Below are positions 1 through 11,175 of a stretch of DNA of 64,000 nucleotides, in pieces. The stretch is from Linyphia triangularis. Its lineage: Eukaryota > Arthropoda > Arachnida > Araneae > Linyphiidae. The DNA is taken from assembly GCA_963978545.1 (NCBI GenBank), contig OZ021732.1, positions 67,594,328-67,658,327 of the forward strand. Reading direction: 5' to 3'. The position numbers and the translations under genes are program-made. How positions within the stretch are numbered: position 1 is the first letter of the stretch; every line of letters begins with the position of its first letter. The notes under the pieces are model-generated. The model ran no database searches. It worked only from the letters and a program-made list of their open reading frames with translations, and was not told the origin of the DNA.

Positions 1-2094
1 GTCATTATTTTTCTGAACTTCGTTCAAAATTTATCAATGAAAATGTTAGACAAATTAAAGTGAAAAGAAACGATTTAATGTCAAGGTCAACAACTTCTTT
101 TAAACATCAAAGTAATAAGTTAATTAGTATTCATAGAACAGACATTTCTCTAGGAATAACTGGAAATAAGAGAAACTCATTTCGCAAACCAGTTTTAGTT
201 TTGAGTATTGCAAGTAAATGTTATTTATGCCACATATTTTCCATTGTTATTCTAATCAACAGGGTGGTAACAAACCCAACCTAAGAAATTCCCTAAATAT
301 ATCTGATATATTGCTCTGATTTTAGGAATCTTTTATTTACAAAAAGAAAATATGCGTAGTAAAGTTATGAAAAACGCGATTGGCCTTTTTGCAAATGAAA
401 AATTTCGGTGACTTAACTTTTTTTTAAGATCATAAGTTTAATCTTGATGTTTCCAACTTAATCTTAAATGAATTTTTTGTAGAATTTTGAAAAATCCCAA
501 AACTTTCAGAATTTAAATTTTCCTTAAAAAAAAATCCTTGTTTAACAAATCTTTTATCACATTCAGGGCTCATTGCAGAATGAAAATCTGTTTTTAAGGA
601 CCTTTGAAAATTTGTTTTTAGGCATCATATCTGTATATAAATTTTTAATAAAGTACTTTCTACCAAAAAAATTACAAGTTGGTGGATGCGTAATACAAAT
701 ATGTCAGAGAACTCCGATACAGTGCAGATAAGTGGCGGTCACGCGGTATAGCAAGTCCGAGTTGTATATTTATAACTTTTGCAGTTGAGCACACACAACA
801 ACCACAAAAATTAAGGACTTTTAAGCACCTCTAAGCATTTTCAAGGCCTTGAAAACCAATTAAAAAAATATTAAGCACTTTTAATAACTTTCAATGACCG
901 TGGGAACCCTGACATAGTTTGAGTCACAAAGCATAGCACATGGAAAAGATTCATTTTTGAGAGTATGAATTGGGTATGGATCATAAAAACATCAAATATA
1001 ATAGCTACTTTCTAAAAATGTTTTATCTTGATATTTTTCAGTCTACGTTCTTACACGTGTTACCTCTTCCTATAAGTAGTAAATATTTTAAGTGACCATA
1101 ATTAATATTTATTAGTAGACCAAGTAGTAAATATTTGAAGTAAAAACCACTATTTTAAGTGACCATTGATCGCAACAAATATTACGATGTTTTAGAAAGC
1201 TCGTGTAAAGAATAGTTACAAAATGGAACAAATACAACGTTTTATCTCAATGTCGAAAGTAAATATCTAACAGAAGATAAGAAATTTAAGTATTACCAAT
1301 ATAAAGAAAAAGCAGATATCTAAGAGACAAAAGAAAACTATTTCCAGTTCGCATCTTACAGTCAACTTAATAAAAAGAAAAGAGAATTTCGCCCACGTAC
1401 CGTATTAAAAATGCACCGAAGTTGCCATACGCGTGCAATGATCCGATTTAGAATTGTCTGATGACAACTTAAAACTAATGCGCACACACACATACACACA
1501 AAATAAGGAAAAAATAAAACAAATTAACTAACACACAAACACAAAAATCTGTTAACGAGGGTATTCAGCTCAGAAACCGTGCACTCCTAGTTTTTTATTG
1601 TTCTAGAAATAGTTCGCGTAAGGGTTTGCTCTTCAGACAAAGAACTCATAATTTAAGCCCATCAGTCAATGATCATTAGAACGTCTGGTACCTGGACTAG
1701 ACGACAAATCCATCTTTGGCTGCATTGGAAGAGGAAAAGATAACTTCTCCTAATGCAGTGAAACTAACGAAGTGAAACGGTATACTCCTTCAAGAGATTT
1801 TTTTTTTCCAAGAGAAAATGAGCTACATATCTAACTATCATCAAATATGACCTAGTTACCTTAAAATAAAAACAAATTCAAATGTAGGGCATTATCCTAC
1901 GTTTGAAATAGAGCCGCTTCGGACCAGTATCGAGCTTACACTTTCATCAGATCTCGCAAAAATGTTTCATCATTCATTCCCAAAAATATAAGCACAAGCG
2001 TAAAATTCCATTCACAACAAAACTAAGAACAAAATGAATATAATACTATAGGAAATATAAAATAATTATAAATACTACAGTAAATCTTTTAGTG
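1..2094. other. AT-rich sequence without recognisable gene
   Basis: I see no exon, RNA gene or clear element here. It holds A- and T-runs and a short CA-rich tract near 1,485-1,535. An imperfect hairpin lies near 1,720-1,760, where CTGCATTGG pairs with a CTAATGCAG-type arm. The 74-codon frame at 60-284 has no protein-like composition and no family motif. Confidence 0.5.
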
Positions 2095-3420
2095 CTAATT
2101 TTTTAATGGACTGTTCTCTCCAGGGAAAACAAACTGCAGTAAAAATCTAATTTTTTGCAGGCATAGAGGTATGTCTCTTAAAATACTCTCGTCGCCTTTT
2201 TTTTATATATATAATTTTGATGTAATTTTGAAGTTATTCAATACATAAATTACGAGAAATTAAATTTTTAGCTTGTGCGATTGATGTCTTTTTAATAAAA
2301 CAGGGGTGAAAACAGTTAAAATGTAAAAAAAGAGGGAAATATACATAGTGTTATTTTGAACTACAAAAATAGCTGAATAAGAATATAATTGTGTACTAAT
2401 GTGCGTACAGAACAGTGGTATGGCCAGAAATTTTTCCTGGAAGGGTGGCAAGTTTAGTCTGAGAAAACCCTATAAAGTCCACTAAAATAAAATTGTAGAA
2501 AAAGCAGAACTTCTCAGAGAAAAAAAAAGCGGAAATCCGCGTAAAAGTAGATTTTCACCCATAATATAAACAACGGAGAATTAACGAGAAAAAAAATTCT
2601 CTTCAAGAATTATATCACAACATAAACCGGATATTAAAGATTCAATTAAAATAAATCAGAACTCAAGTTTGTTAAAATAGCGACGTAAATGAGACTACTC
2701 TAATTTATTTAAAAGTTTTTTATTATTATTATTATTTCCCCATCTTTAAAAGAGAAAACTAAATTTTACCAATTATAGCATTTTGAATACTGTGATAGTA
2801 TAAAGATTATGGTAATATGGCGATTACATCATAGGCAACTACGAGGGCTTGTGACTAATCACAAAGTTCAAAGATGATTTTAAAGGTGTGCTTTGATTAG
2901 TCTAAACATCTTAGGAATTGAAGAGACGAGGTCATGTAAAATCCACATTTTCACATACAGTTTTTGGCGCAGTAATTTAGTAGTAGTTTTCAAAAGTGTG
3001 GTATACTTATGGTAATTTTTATATTGTCAAAAAATTTCACAACCTACTTTATTTAATATGCAAAATAATTCTTTTTGTTAGCAAGTTGTAAAAACTTTGC
3101 CATCTTGGATTTAGGATTCAATTATTCGTAACATTTCAGCAAAATTTATATATGAAGTTGATTTTCTAAAACTACGTTTTTATGCCATCTTGGATTTGGC
3201 AACATAACGTTTTAAATGGCTGAAAGTCTGGCTACCTTGGTCTTGAAAGTTACGTTCGATGTCGAACTGAATGCCATTGTTTACAAAGACCATGGTGCTC
3301 GATATTTTAAAAATGGTAGGTAATTCATAATTTATTAATTTCACGGGTCTTGTCACAAAGCTTTCCCTGACGGATGGTTTTCGGTTAAACCTTACCCTAC
3401 GTTCCTCCTTAGGGAACATT
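2095..3420 (+). repeat. Dispersed repeat family D, copy A (about 1.3 kb)
   Basis: This block is colinear with 35,030-35,890. Matching islands include CTCTCCAGGGAAA, the GCGATTGATGT region, CTTGTGACTAATCACAAAG, AAAGGTGTGCTTT, TATGGTAATTTTTAT and TGACGGATGGTTTTC. Copy A carries about 200 extra bases (roughly 3,020-3,200) that are absent from copy B. A third fragment with the AATCACAAAG and AAGGTGTGCT islands lies at 62,630-62,760. No open coding frame runs through it and no terminal inverted repeats are evident, so the class is unknown. Probably a non-autonomous or decayed element. Confidence 0.65.
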
Positions 3421-5130
3421 TCCAGGGAGCAACATGAGTTTTCTAAAATAAATTAGGCATGAATTTTAGGGATATTTAAAAAAAAAAAAAATGTCAGGTA
3501 CATTATAGGGATAATTTCGAAAATTTTAGGGATAGCTCAAAAAAAATTTAGAGAGGAGTCCTAACACATTCTTTTCAAAGCATGTTTAAATGGCGGCAAA
3601 AAAACCTCCCAATTTACAAACAATCGAATAATTAATTAAAATCACAGAACAGATTTTATCCTCTGGAGGAATCTTTTTGTGGGTTTCGGAGAAAATTCGG
3701 GGAATTTTCGAGGTTTTTAATTTTTGTAGGAATTATCGAAAAATTCAAGCACAATTTTAAGGAGAAACAAAAATGGCTCTCCATCCTCCAGATGCGCCCC
3801 CCCCCCCCCCCATTCTCCCAATAAAAAAAAAAAATTAAAAAAAACAACAACCCACGACTGCCATTTTTTTTTAAAGCCTAATATCACATACTTATCCCAA
3901 AATTGTAAAAACCTAGATGCTGTTCGTCTGTCACGCTAGAAATTATACCCTCCAGAAATCTGAAACAACTTAATAGATTTCGATGAAATTGGAAAAATGT
4001 CAAATTCAATTGGAAGGCGTCAATCGAATCCTAAACAAAATTCCAGGAATGTGCAGTGAATTGGAAGTTCGGAAATCGAGATTTCTGTTTATTATAATAT
4101 GATAACAATGAAGAATAGTTATCACGACAATGGTAGCGAAAATAATGTACAATAAAATGCTAAAACATCGTTTTAAAATTCCAATGAACCTATTGAATAT
4201 GTTTTAGTTGCTAAACTAATGTAAGCTGATACAAAGATATGTTAGTCGATCTATCTGTTCGAAGTCAACTTTGAAACACAAACCTAGAAATTAACTTTTT
4301 TTGTGTGCAAATTTTTGTTGTTGTTGCAAAGCTTACCAGTTTGGCGAAATTTTTATTACTTAGTATTAAAATATGGCAGATTTCTTAAATTGACAAGATT
4401 TTTTATATTCTTATACACTTGGATACTCTCCAAGTACCAGTTTTTTTTTTTAACGATATTCTTAAGTTTGAAAAATTTTAATCATATACACAAAGTTAAA
4501 AAAGAAAACATTTAAAAAAAGAAATACATGTGAAACTATAAATTATTTTACGATCTTTAAAGTAGTACTTTGTTAAAGCTTTACAAAGCGTTCTGGTTCA
4601 TATTTATGAATAGTTTTTTTTTGTCGGTATCCTAAATTAAAAACATAGGAAAATTGCTAAGGTACCTAATAAAATTTGAATTTAAAAGAAGGTTGACGCA
4701 GATAGTGTACTATTATTATAAAGATTTTACTAAAACTTTTTGTACGATGATGCAGGACAATGTATTCTGAGTAATCTAGACTTAACGAAACTATTATGAA
4801 AGGATACCAAATAACTGTCGAAAAAGAACTTAAAGGTAATGCCATTTAACCACTTGATAGATCAGTTGAGCTCCCATCTTAAATACGCGTGCAATTAATT
4901 CTTGTTGCATTATCATAGAAAGAGCTGGCATTAGGTTACAAAGACGATAAAGGGGGAAACTCTAAAAAGACTAATGGATTTAAATAAGTTATAGAAGTAG
5001 AAGAAGTGATTTATTTAATTTATTATAAGATTAATATATTGAAATTTAAAGCAGATAATAACTTAAATATACGAGTCATTAACTTCGAAGATAATTTCCT
5101 GTATTAGAGATTGCAAAGAGAATAGCAAAA
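3421..5130. other. AT-rich sequence without recognisable gene
   Basis: Nothing gene-like is visible. It contains a 15-base C run at 3,797-3,811 and many A/T runs. The 60-70 codon frames have low-complexity translations rich in F, K, L and N and are treated as chance. Confidence 0.5.
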
Positions 5131-5138
5131 CATTCCAA

Positions 5139-5198
5139 CATGAGCGCTCCCAGGAAGGTGCAAGGAGGTGTATTTGCACCCCCGTGGCTCTTGAATAT

Positions 5199-5234
<36 letters not shown>

Positions 5235-5904
5235 ATATGCCGATTATATACTTAATGTTACAATGTTTTTTTCCTTTTTTTCCCCCTCCCTATAAATTTA
5301 GTCTATTGTTTCTTTCCTATGTCTTTTTTTATTGCTACTTGCGTGGCGAATTTCTGGCGCTCATGTCTATGATTATTAGAGGCTGATGAGAAGAAGTATT
5401 TATTCCTTTTATTGTATAATCATTTCCTGTGTAGTTCTCAAAATTCTAGAAAAATGTTTTGTTTTTTAAGTCATCAGATATATTAAAAATTAATTAATAC
5501 AAAACAAATATTATCTTGAAATCTATTTTTGAATTCAATTGAACATATTCCAATACTGCCTTCATGTTTAAATTTTTTTTCACCCCCATTATATCCGAAA
5601 AATGTTACTCTTCTGTATTTTTGCATCTTCGAGTTCCTCTATTCTAAACACTGTCTCTTGAATGCCGTGAGATGTAGTTAGATGATAAAAAAATCGTTAA
5701 TATATATTTGAATATTTTAACTATTTAGTATTTTTTACTCTTTAACAGAGTTGAGCTTTCAAAAATATATCCACGCATTTTAATTATTTTCAAAGAGTAT
5801 AATTTATAATGCATGATTATTAGATAACATTTCTAAAAAAATTAATGATTTTGATAAAAATCTAGTCTTGCACCCCCTTGCAAATATTCCTGGGGGCGCC
5901 CATG
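5139..5904. mobile_element. hAT-type non-autonomous element, 766 bp
   Basis: The left end reads CATGAGCGCTCCCAGGAA and continues with a GTGCAAGG...TTTGCACC stretch. The right end, reverse-complemented, reads CATGGGCGCCCCCAGGAA and continues with TTTGCAAGGGGGTGCA, so the ends are imperfect inverted repeats of about 35 bp. The flanks are CATTCCAA (5,131-5,138) and GATTCCAA (5,905-5,912), an 8-bp target duplication with one mismatch, as expected for hAT insertions. The interior has a 31-base A run (5,203-5,233) and no transposase frame, so any movement would need a transposase supplied elsewhere. Confidence 0.75.
5203..5233. repeat. Poly(A) tract, 31 bases
   Basis: An uninterrupted A run inside the hAT-type element at 5,139-5,904. 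It is not accompanied by LINE coding sequence and is probably a simple-repeat expansion. Confidence 0.9.
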
Positions 5905-5969
5905 GATTCCAATATAAAGCAGCCTGCCGAGAGGGGATATAAAAATTTATTTTTACTTTTATATATCAT

Positions 5970-7230
5970 ACAGAGTTCATCCTAGAAATGAAAAAGGGCA
6001 GGGTGCTATTTTCCAAAAAAAAGGGCAATTCCTGTTTACGAGGGCACTTTTATGGCAAATTGCAGAAATTTACATACACGTTTTCTGCCACAATTTCAAT
6101 ATTGTTATACTTTTCTACAACGATAAATTATTTTCAATATTTTGAAGAAAAAAAAATAATGCAAAAATCCATGAATCAAAAACTCGCTCAGAAACTCAAA
6201 AAGATACCAAAATACTGATAAAACGCTTCAGTCCTAATTCTGCTGGAATGAGACTGAGAAATTTATTAAAATTAAAGTGCAATATACTCAGTAAAATTTT
6301 CATCAAATAGTAATTTTTATAAAAATATCAATTTAAAATACAGTAAAATTAAGATAAGAACTTTTCACTCTTTCAATGGGTTTGCCATTGTTAGATAGAG
6401 AATAGAGTTTATTCAAATTTAACATTATTCATTGTGGGATATCACAAGGAGTATTCCGACTAAAGAACTTGGACTAGGTCCTGAAATTTGTGCAATTTTT
6501 TATTTTCCAAATCGGATCAAATTTAGCCTCAAAACGGCGATTTTTTTTGTCGTGCATGCCGCTATTATGTAAGCTGTAATAGAAGTTTTATTTTTTTAAA
6601 AATCAGAAATATTCTGGGATTTGTTTGCATTCCTGTTATGTTCAATTTTAAATATGAAACAGATGTTTTGAAATTAATTGGTAACAGGTAAACTATCAAA
6701 AACACCCCCTAAATTTAACAGGAGGACATCGCGATTACGCGTGTCCAAACGGAAATATTCTTTTTAAATTCTTAGTGTAAACACTTGATGACCTTTAGCT
6801 AAGTTAATCAAGTCTTTCAAATTCCTTTCTCCTCTATTTTAAAGGAGGCATGGTAAAAATCCAGCGGAATACACTTAATCAAAACACGTACGAAATGGCC
6901 ATCGGAGTTTACTAACGTGCACTTGGAAATTGTAAGACGGCTCCCTATAATCCACTTACTAATGAAGCACTTTATATGGACATCTACTCAATGGTTTCAG
7001 TCCCTGATATATACATTGCGCGTTTGAACATGAATGCGCATGCGCGAAAGTCGATTTCAGTAGGGGTAATCCACATATTGCGTACTGTTGGGAAGGAATA
7101 AAACGAAAGTTTGCGAATTCTTTCAGGATGAAATTTTTTCTGAAAAAGGGTAGGAAGGGCGCTATTTTTATAGAAAAAGGGCAGGCAGGGCGCGCCGCCT
7201 TTCGAAAAATGCCTAGGATGAACTCTGTAG
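5970..7230. mobile_element. Short inverted-repeat transposon, about 1.26 kb
   Basis: CAGAGTTCATCCTAG (5,971-5,985) recurs exactly inverted as CTAGGATGAACTCTG (7,213-7,227). The 8-mer TATATCAT lies directly outside both ends (5,962-5,969 and 7,231-7,238), consistent with an 8-bp target duplication of the hAT type. Inside both ends are GAAAAAGGG-plus-GCTATTT motifs in direct orientation. The interior frames (76 and 84 codons) show no transposase motif. The element sits 65 bp from another hAT-type element. Confidence 0.7.
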
Positions 7231-7239
7231 TATATCATT

Positions 7240-8479
7240 TCCTATCATCTAAAATATCAGGAAAGTTACACCACTATCCTTTTCAAGTATCATCAAATAT
7301 TTAATTTAGTCCCAAGCAATACTTGCATTTCCTGTTTACCCAAAACATAATCACCTATTTTCCCAACTTTTTTACGATCACTTGTTTTAGATGCAGCAAG
7401 ATAGCACGGAACATTTTTCAGTCAAGGGTTAACTAAAAAAAAATGTATACTCAAATTGACCATCTCAATCAAATCTTCAGGAACAATTCTTCTTAATATT
7501 GTATATTATGAGAATATCCACTCATAATTTTTTCAATCATCGACATTTTATGCAATTATTTCAACTTTGAAAAATCCTTTTTCAATTTTCATAGTCATTT
7601 TTAATCTTGAATTTCTAATGATTTTTTTTATCATGTATGTGCACTTGGCAATGCTCAATTTGAAATTTAGAATACAACATGTACAATTTAAAAAAAAAAA
7701 AAATATGTCCATCATAATAGAAGCTTTCAATTCTGAAACTAGAGTGGACCTCAATGAGGCTAGGAGCTATAGTACAAATATTATAATTTTAAATATTGAC
7801 CATAAATAAAGTAGGCAATTTTAAGGTCTTTGTCAAAACACCTGAACCATTGAAATATCAATCGACTTAAAGTTCAAGGACTTAAATAAAAACTACGAAA
7901 AAAAAATATTTTTAATTTCATAAAAAACAGCTTTAAATGTTAAATAATTAGTTTTAAAAATTTCAAATTTTAGCTCATCAAGCGCAGTCAAGTATCATAT
8001 CAAATAAAAACTTATGAGAGTCAAACAACTCTGAGACCTTACTAATAAAATTCAAGATTAAAATCCCTACAAAACAATAATATTAAAATAAATAAATTTA
8101 TAAGATAAACAAAAATATGCTTATTATTTAAATATTTAAGGGAGAAAGAAAGTTGAACATTTCATTGTTATCTGAGATAGTCAATTTGAGTGCCTGTTGA
8201 TTTGGCATGGCATAATTTGAAATTTTTTAAACCACTACCTCCCTTCGAATTTTAGAAACATATCATACAAATTTTATTTTTACAAACTGACCATGAACCA
8301 CACTTTCAAGAAGATATAAACTGCAACCATAATAAAGTTAACAGGGAAATAAAATTAACCTACTGTTAACTCTGCCAAAATTTATCAGTCATGGGCATGA
8401 GCATCAACTGAGTATTATGAAGTATTGTTATTGCAATAATAAAATACACTTATACAATTATTACTTTCAGCAATTTTTA
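7240..8479. other. AT-rich sequence without recognisable gene
   Basis: No exon-like or element-like sequence recognised. The overlapping frames on both strands near 7,548-7,809 are mirror products of the same low-complexity AT-rich DNA and are not believed. Confidence 0.5.
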
Positions 8480-9125
8480 CTTTCTAATAAAAGTATAGCA
8501 TTCGGTAAGAAAAAATCTTTTTTTTTTCATCCATCCATGTTTTGGAATATCACAATTTCAAAAAAAGTTACTCAGAAAAAATGACTGGTCAGCATAGCTC
8601 CCGAACCGATTGACCTACATTGATCAAAATGTGTGTATGAATTAATAATAGCCATACAAACTGTCATTAATAATTTAGTTAAAACAGTGCATGCGCGCAT
8701 AAGGTAGCTGCCATTGAAAAATTTATGTTTTTCAATAATTGCCAAAAAATATAATAACGCTATTGATCAAAATCGCTGTGGTAATGGAAGAGTTCTTAAC
8801 ATCCCAACGTTTGAAATTCTCGTAGAAATGCGATACAGGAGTAGAAAGTTAAAAAACAAATACCTTTAACACACAGTTTCTCTTCCCTTGAACATCGCCC
8901 ATCAACAATCGATTGTCTTGTTTCACTTATACGATACGATACTGTAATATTTATTGATAAAAAAATTGACAATCTTGCGCTTATGCAAAACTGATTTTTT
9001 TTTTTAAATTAATGAAAATATAAAAATGAAAACAGTAAATTACACCAATCTAAGGCACATATAAATGCAGTGAAAAATATGAAGTGTAATTGAAAGTTGT
9101 ACATTGTTCCACACCCCTATTTTTA
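8480..9125 (+). repeat. Dispersed repeat family C, copy 1
   Basis: Colinear with 59,285-60,030. Shared islands include GGTCAGCATA, GCATAAG.TAGCTGCCATTG, GTTTATGTTTTT, AATTGCCAAAAAA, CTCTTCCCTTGA, CATCGCCCATCAAC and a GTTCC.CACCC segment near the right end. Between the copies only short islands remain, so the family is old. In copy 2 the GGTCAGCATA island follows a CTGTCTGTCTGTG run; phrases of this kind (CTGTC repeats, then 'cctgaaccgattgatc') are common near one end of Helitron/Helentron elements in arthropods. That class assignment is inference from memory; no terminal CTAG hairpin was found. Confidence 0.6.
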
Positions 9126-9129
9126 TTAA

Positions 9130-10010
9130 AGATAAAGATTGTGGTTTTTGTATTAGTTGTCAAACTATACGAAATTAAAATTTGTGCAACAAATGAAATT
9201 GTGTCATGGCATGTCCGTCACCATACATAACAATAGATAATGGGAAGGGGCACAGAGGAGATACCGAGATTTTGTTTTTTGTATTATTTGGTAATCTACT
9301 ATTTTTTATAAACCATCCCACCCCACTGCATTAGATTACCAAACCTCGTTTGTCAGATAGCTAAGAGGCAAAATTCTTCATTATTTTTTTCTTAAAAGTT
9401 CTTGCTGGAAAAGTTTGACTTTCAACCTCAAGTTGTGTCCAAACATCACTTTGACTCCAGCCTCACTCAGTGTCCAAAGGCTCAAGACAAATTCCATTTC
9501 CCTTACAATACAGTCAATTGTAAATTTTCCAAAACCATATAAACTCGAAATAAGCAATTTTTTAATTTTTTTTTATTATTATAAAAATTCAAAACAATCA
9601 TTCAAAATTTTGTCAAAATTGAAACAACTTTAGTAAAGTGAATTGTAAGACAAAAGGAGTGAAATAACAAAATTGAGAAAAGGTGATCTTGCTTTCCTGG
9701 AATTTCTTTGTCTTTTCCAGCATTCAAACCACAAAATTTTTCCTGATAAAATTATGCAAAGTATTCAGAAAAAAAGGGCATAATGGTGTTGTTATATCAA
9801 TATTTTTCCTATGAATACTTCTCATGGTGTTATCAGGACATTATGGATCTCTTATAGCATTACTCTGATAAATCACCGATATTTCTAGAATTGGTATTTT
9901 CACCTGATATTTTTCTATTTTCTACATTTTTTTATTGTTGGTAACTTTGTATTAAGTTGTTATCCAGCAGCATTATGCAAAGGTGCTACAAAATTCTGGT
10001 TGATACTGGA
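9130..10010. other. AT-rich spacer downstream of the piggyBac relic
   Basis: No recognisable gene. It may include the decayed 3' part of the piggyBac-like element read on the minus strand, but I could not find conserved transposase residues or a matching terminal repeat here. Confidence 0.4.
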
Positions 10011-10012
10011 GG

Positions 10013-10900
10013 TCAGGTTTTATCAATTTCTCTGCTGTCAGAACTCCACATTGCTGTTGAATACTGCAATATGTAACAATTGTTTGAATCTATCATTGCA
10101 TAAACTCCAATATGCCATTCAGTAGGTTTCTTTGGAATACATGCAATGAATGAAATCCAACATTTTACTCTGACAGTCGACTTGCACACAAATCTATTCT
10201 CCTGGTGAAAACAATACAAGAATTTTGAATTTATGTAGTCGAGAAAGCAGCTTACTAACTGCAAATGGGTTTTGTCTTGAAATTGCCTTTAAATAAAGTC
10301 TCCAAAACCTTTAGCTAAATCCGTTTCTTGTGTAAGTGTTTGATTGGACGGAATATAGCTACCTAGGTTAAATTGTAGAATGTAGCTAGCTTTTTTACCA
10401 ATGAATTTTTTTTCTTGTAAACTTGTCATTGGCATGCCAAGAATTCTTTGATTGTCAAGTTCACCATATAAAGGGGAAAATAGTACCTTCCTTTCTAACT
10501 TCCTTGTTGCATAATTATTAGTTTAATGTACTTTTTTCTTAATTAGTTCATCAGTAAAAATCCTTTAAAAAAATCTAATAATACTTTTATGCCTGAAGAT
10601 GCCTTTTATGCCTTGTGGTCCTATGCCTCTTGCCAGATTCCTTGCTGTATTTCTTCATGCTATCCATTCTGAATTTTCTGCGGAAACACTGTCGTTTTCA
10701 TCTTCACCATCTATTACCCCGATATTTTGTCTTCTTACACCTCTTATTTTGTAGCTATCTCCATCGTGGTTTCCTCTTCTCTATCATCAAGTAGTCCATG
10801 CATAAACCTCATTTTGTTCTTCATTAATGTAAAATCAAACTCATCTTCACTTGAAAGGATTCCATCATCGTATTCCATACTTATCAAGCTCTATAACTTA
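10013..10900 (-). pseudogene. piggyBac-like transposase remnant
   Basis: Read on the minus strand from about 10,880 downward, the first part gives an acidic stretch (MEYDDGILSSEDEFDF, then GEDENDSVSAENSEW in another frame). A segment FTDELIKKKVH.TNNYATRK follows, and it resembles the F-x-D-E-hydrophobic...T-N-x-Y-A segment of piggyBac transposases. A longer frame at 10,264-10,013 contains IPKKPTEWHIGVYAMIDSN, matching the family's 'PxKPxKxGIK..ALCDSxTGY' region that carries a catalytic aspartate. The reading frame shifts several times and the middle third is missing, so the protein is dead. A TTAA-flanked end lies upstream at 11,174. Confidence rests on motif resemblance only. Confidence 0.6.
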
Positions 10901-11154
10901 GAAAATAATATTCCTATTGCCACTGCTATCAAGTTCAAACCAACACCAAAGATACAAATATAATAATAAATCTAAAACACATACTTAAGGTTAGAGATTA
11001 GCAGTTGTTTTCTATGCATGCAATGTTGAATATTCTCATGAAGTGACACTGCCCAAATCAAACATTGTTACAGTACAAATTATCACATAAAACTGAGAGG
11101 TGATCAAGGGTCACCTTTTGTGTTATGCATCAAATCAAGTGGTAACTGAGTCAC

Positions 11155-11175
11155 TTCTAGAGGGCAAAAGGTTAA
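11155..11175 (-). mobile_element. Probable piggyBac-type terminal repeat with TTAA
   Basis: On the minus strand this site reads TTAACCTTTTGCCCTCTAG. piggyBac elements insert at TTAA and often begin with a C/T-rich CCYTTTGC-like repeat. It lies about 270 bp upstream of the transposase relic in the expected orientation. I did not find the partner terminus on the far side, so the element is either truncated or the other end has decayed. Confidence 0.45.
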
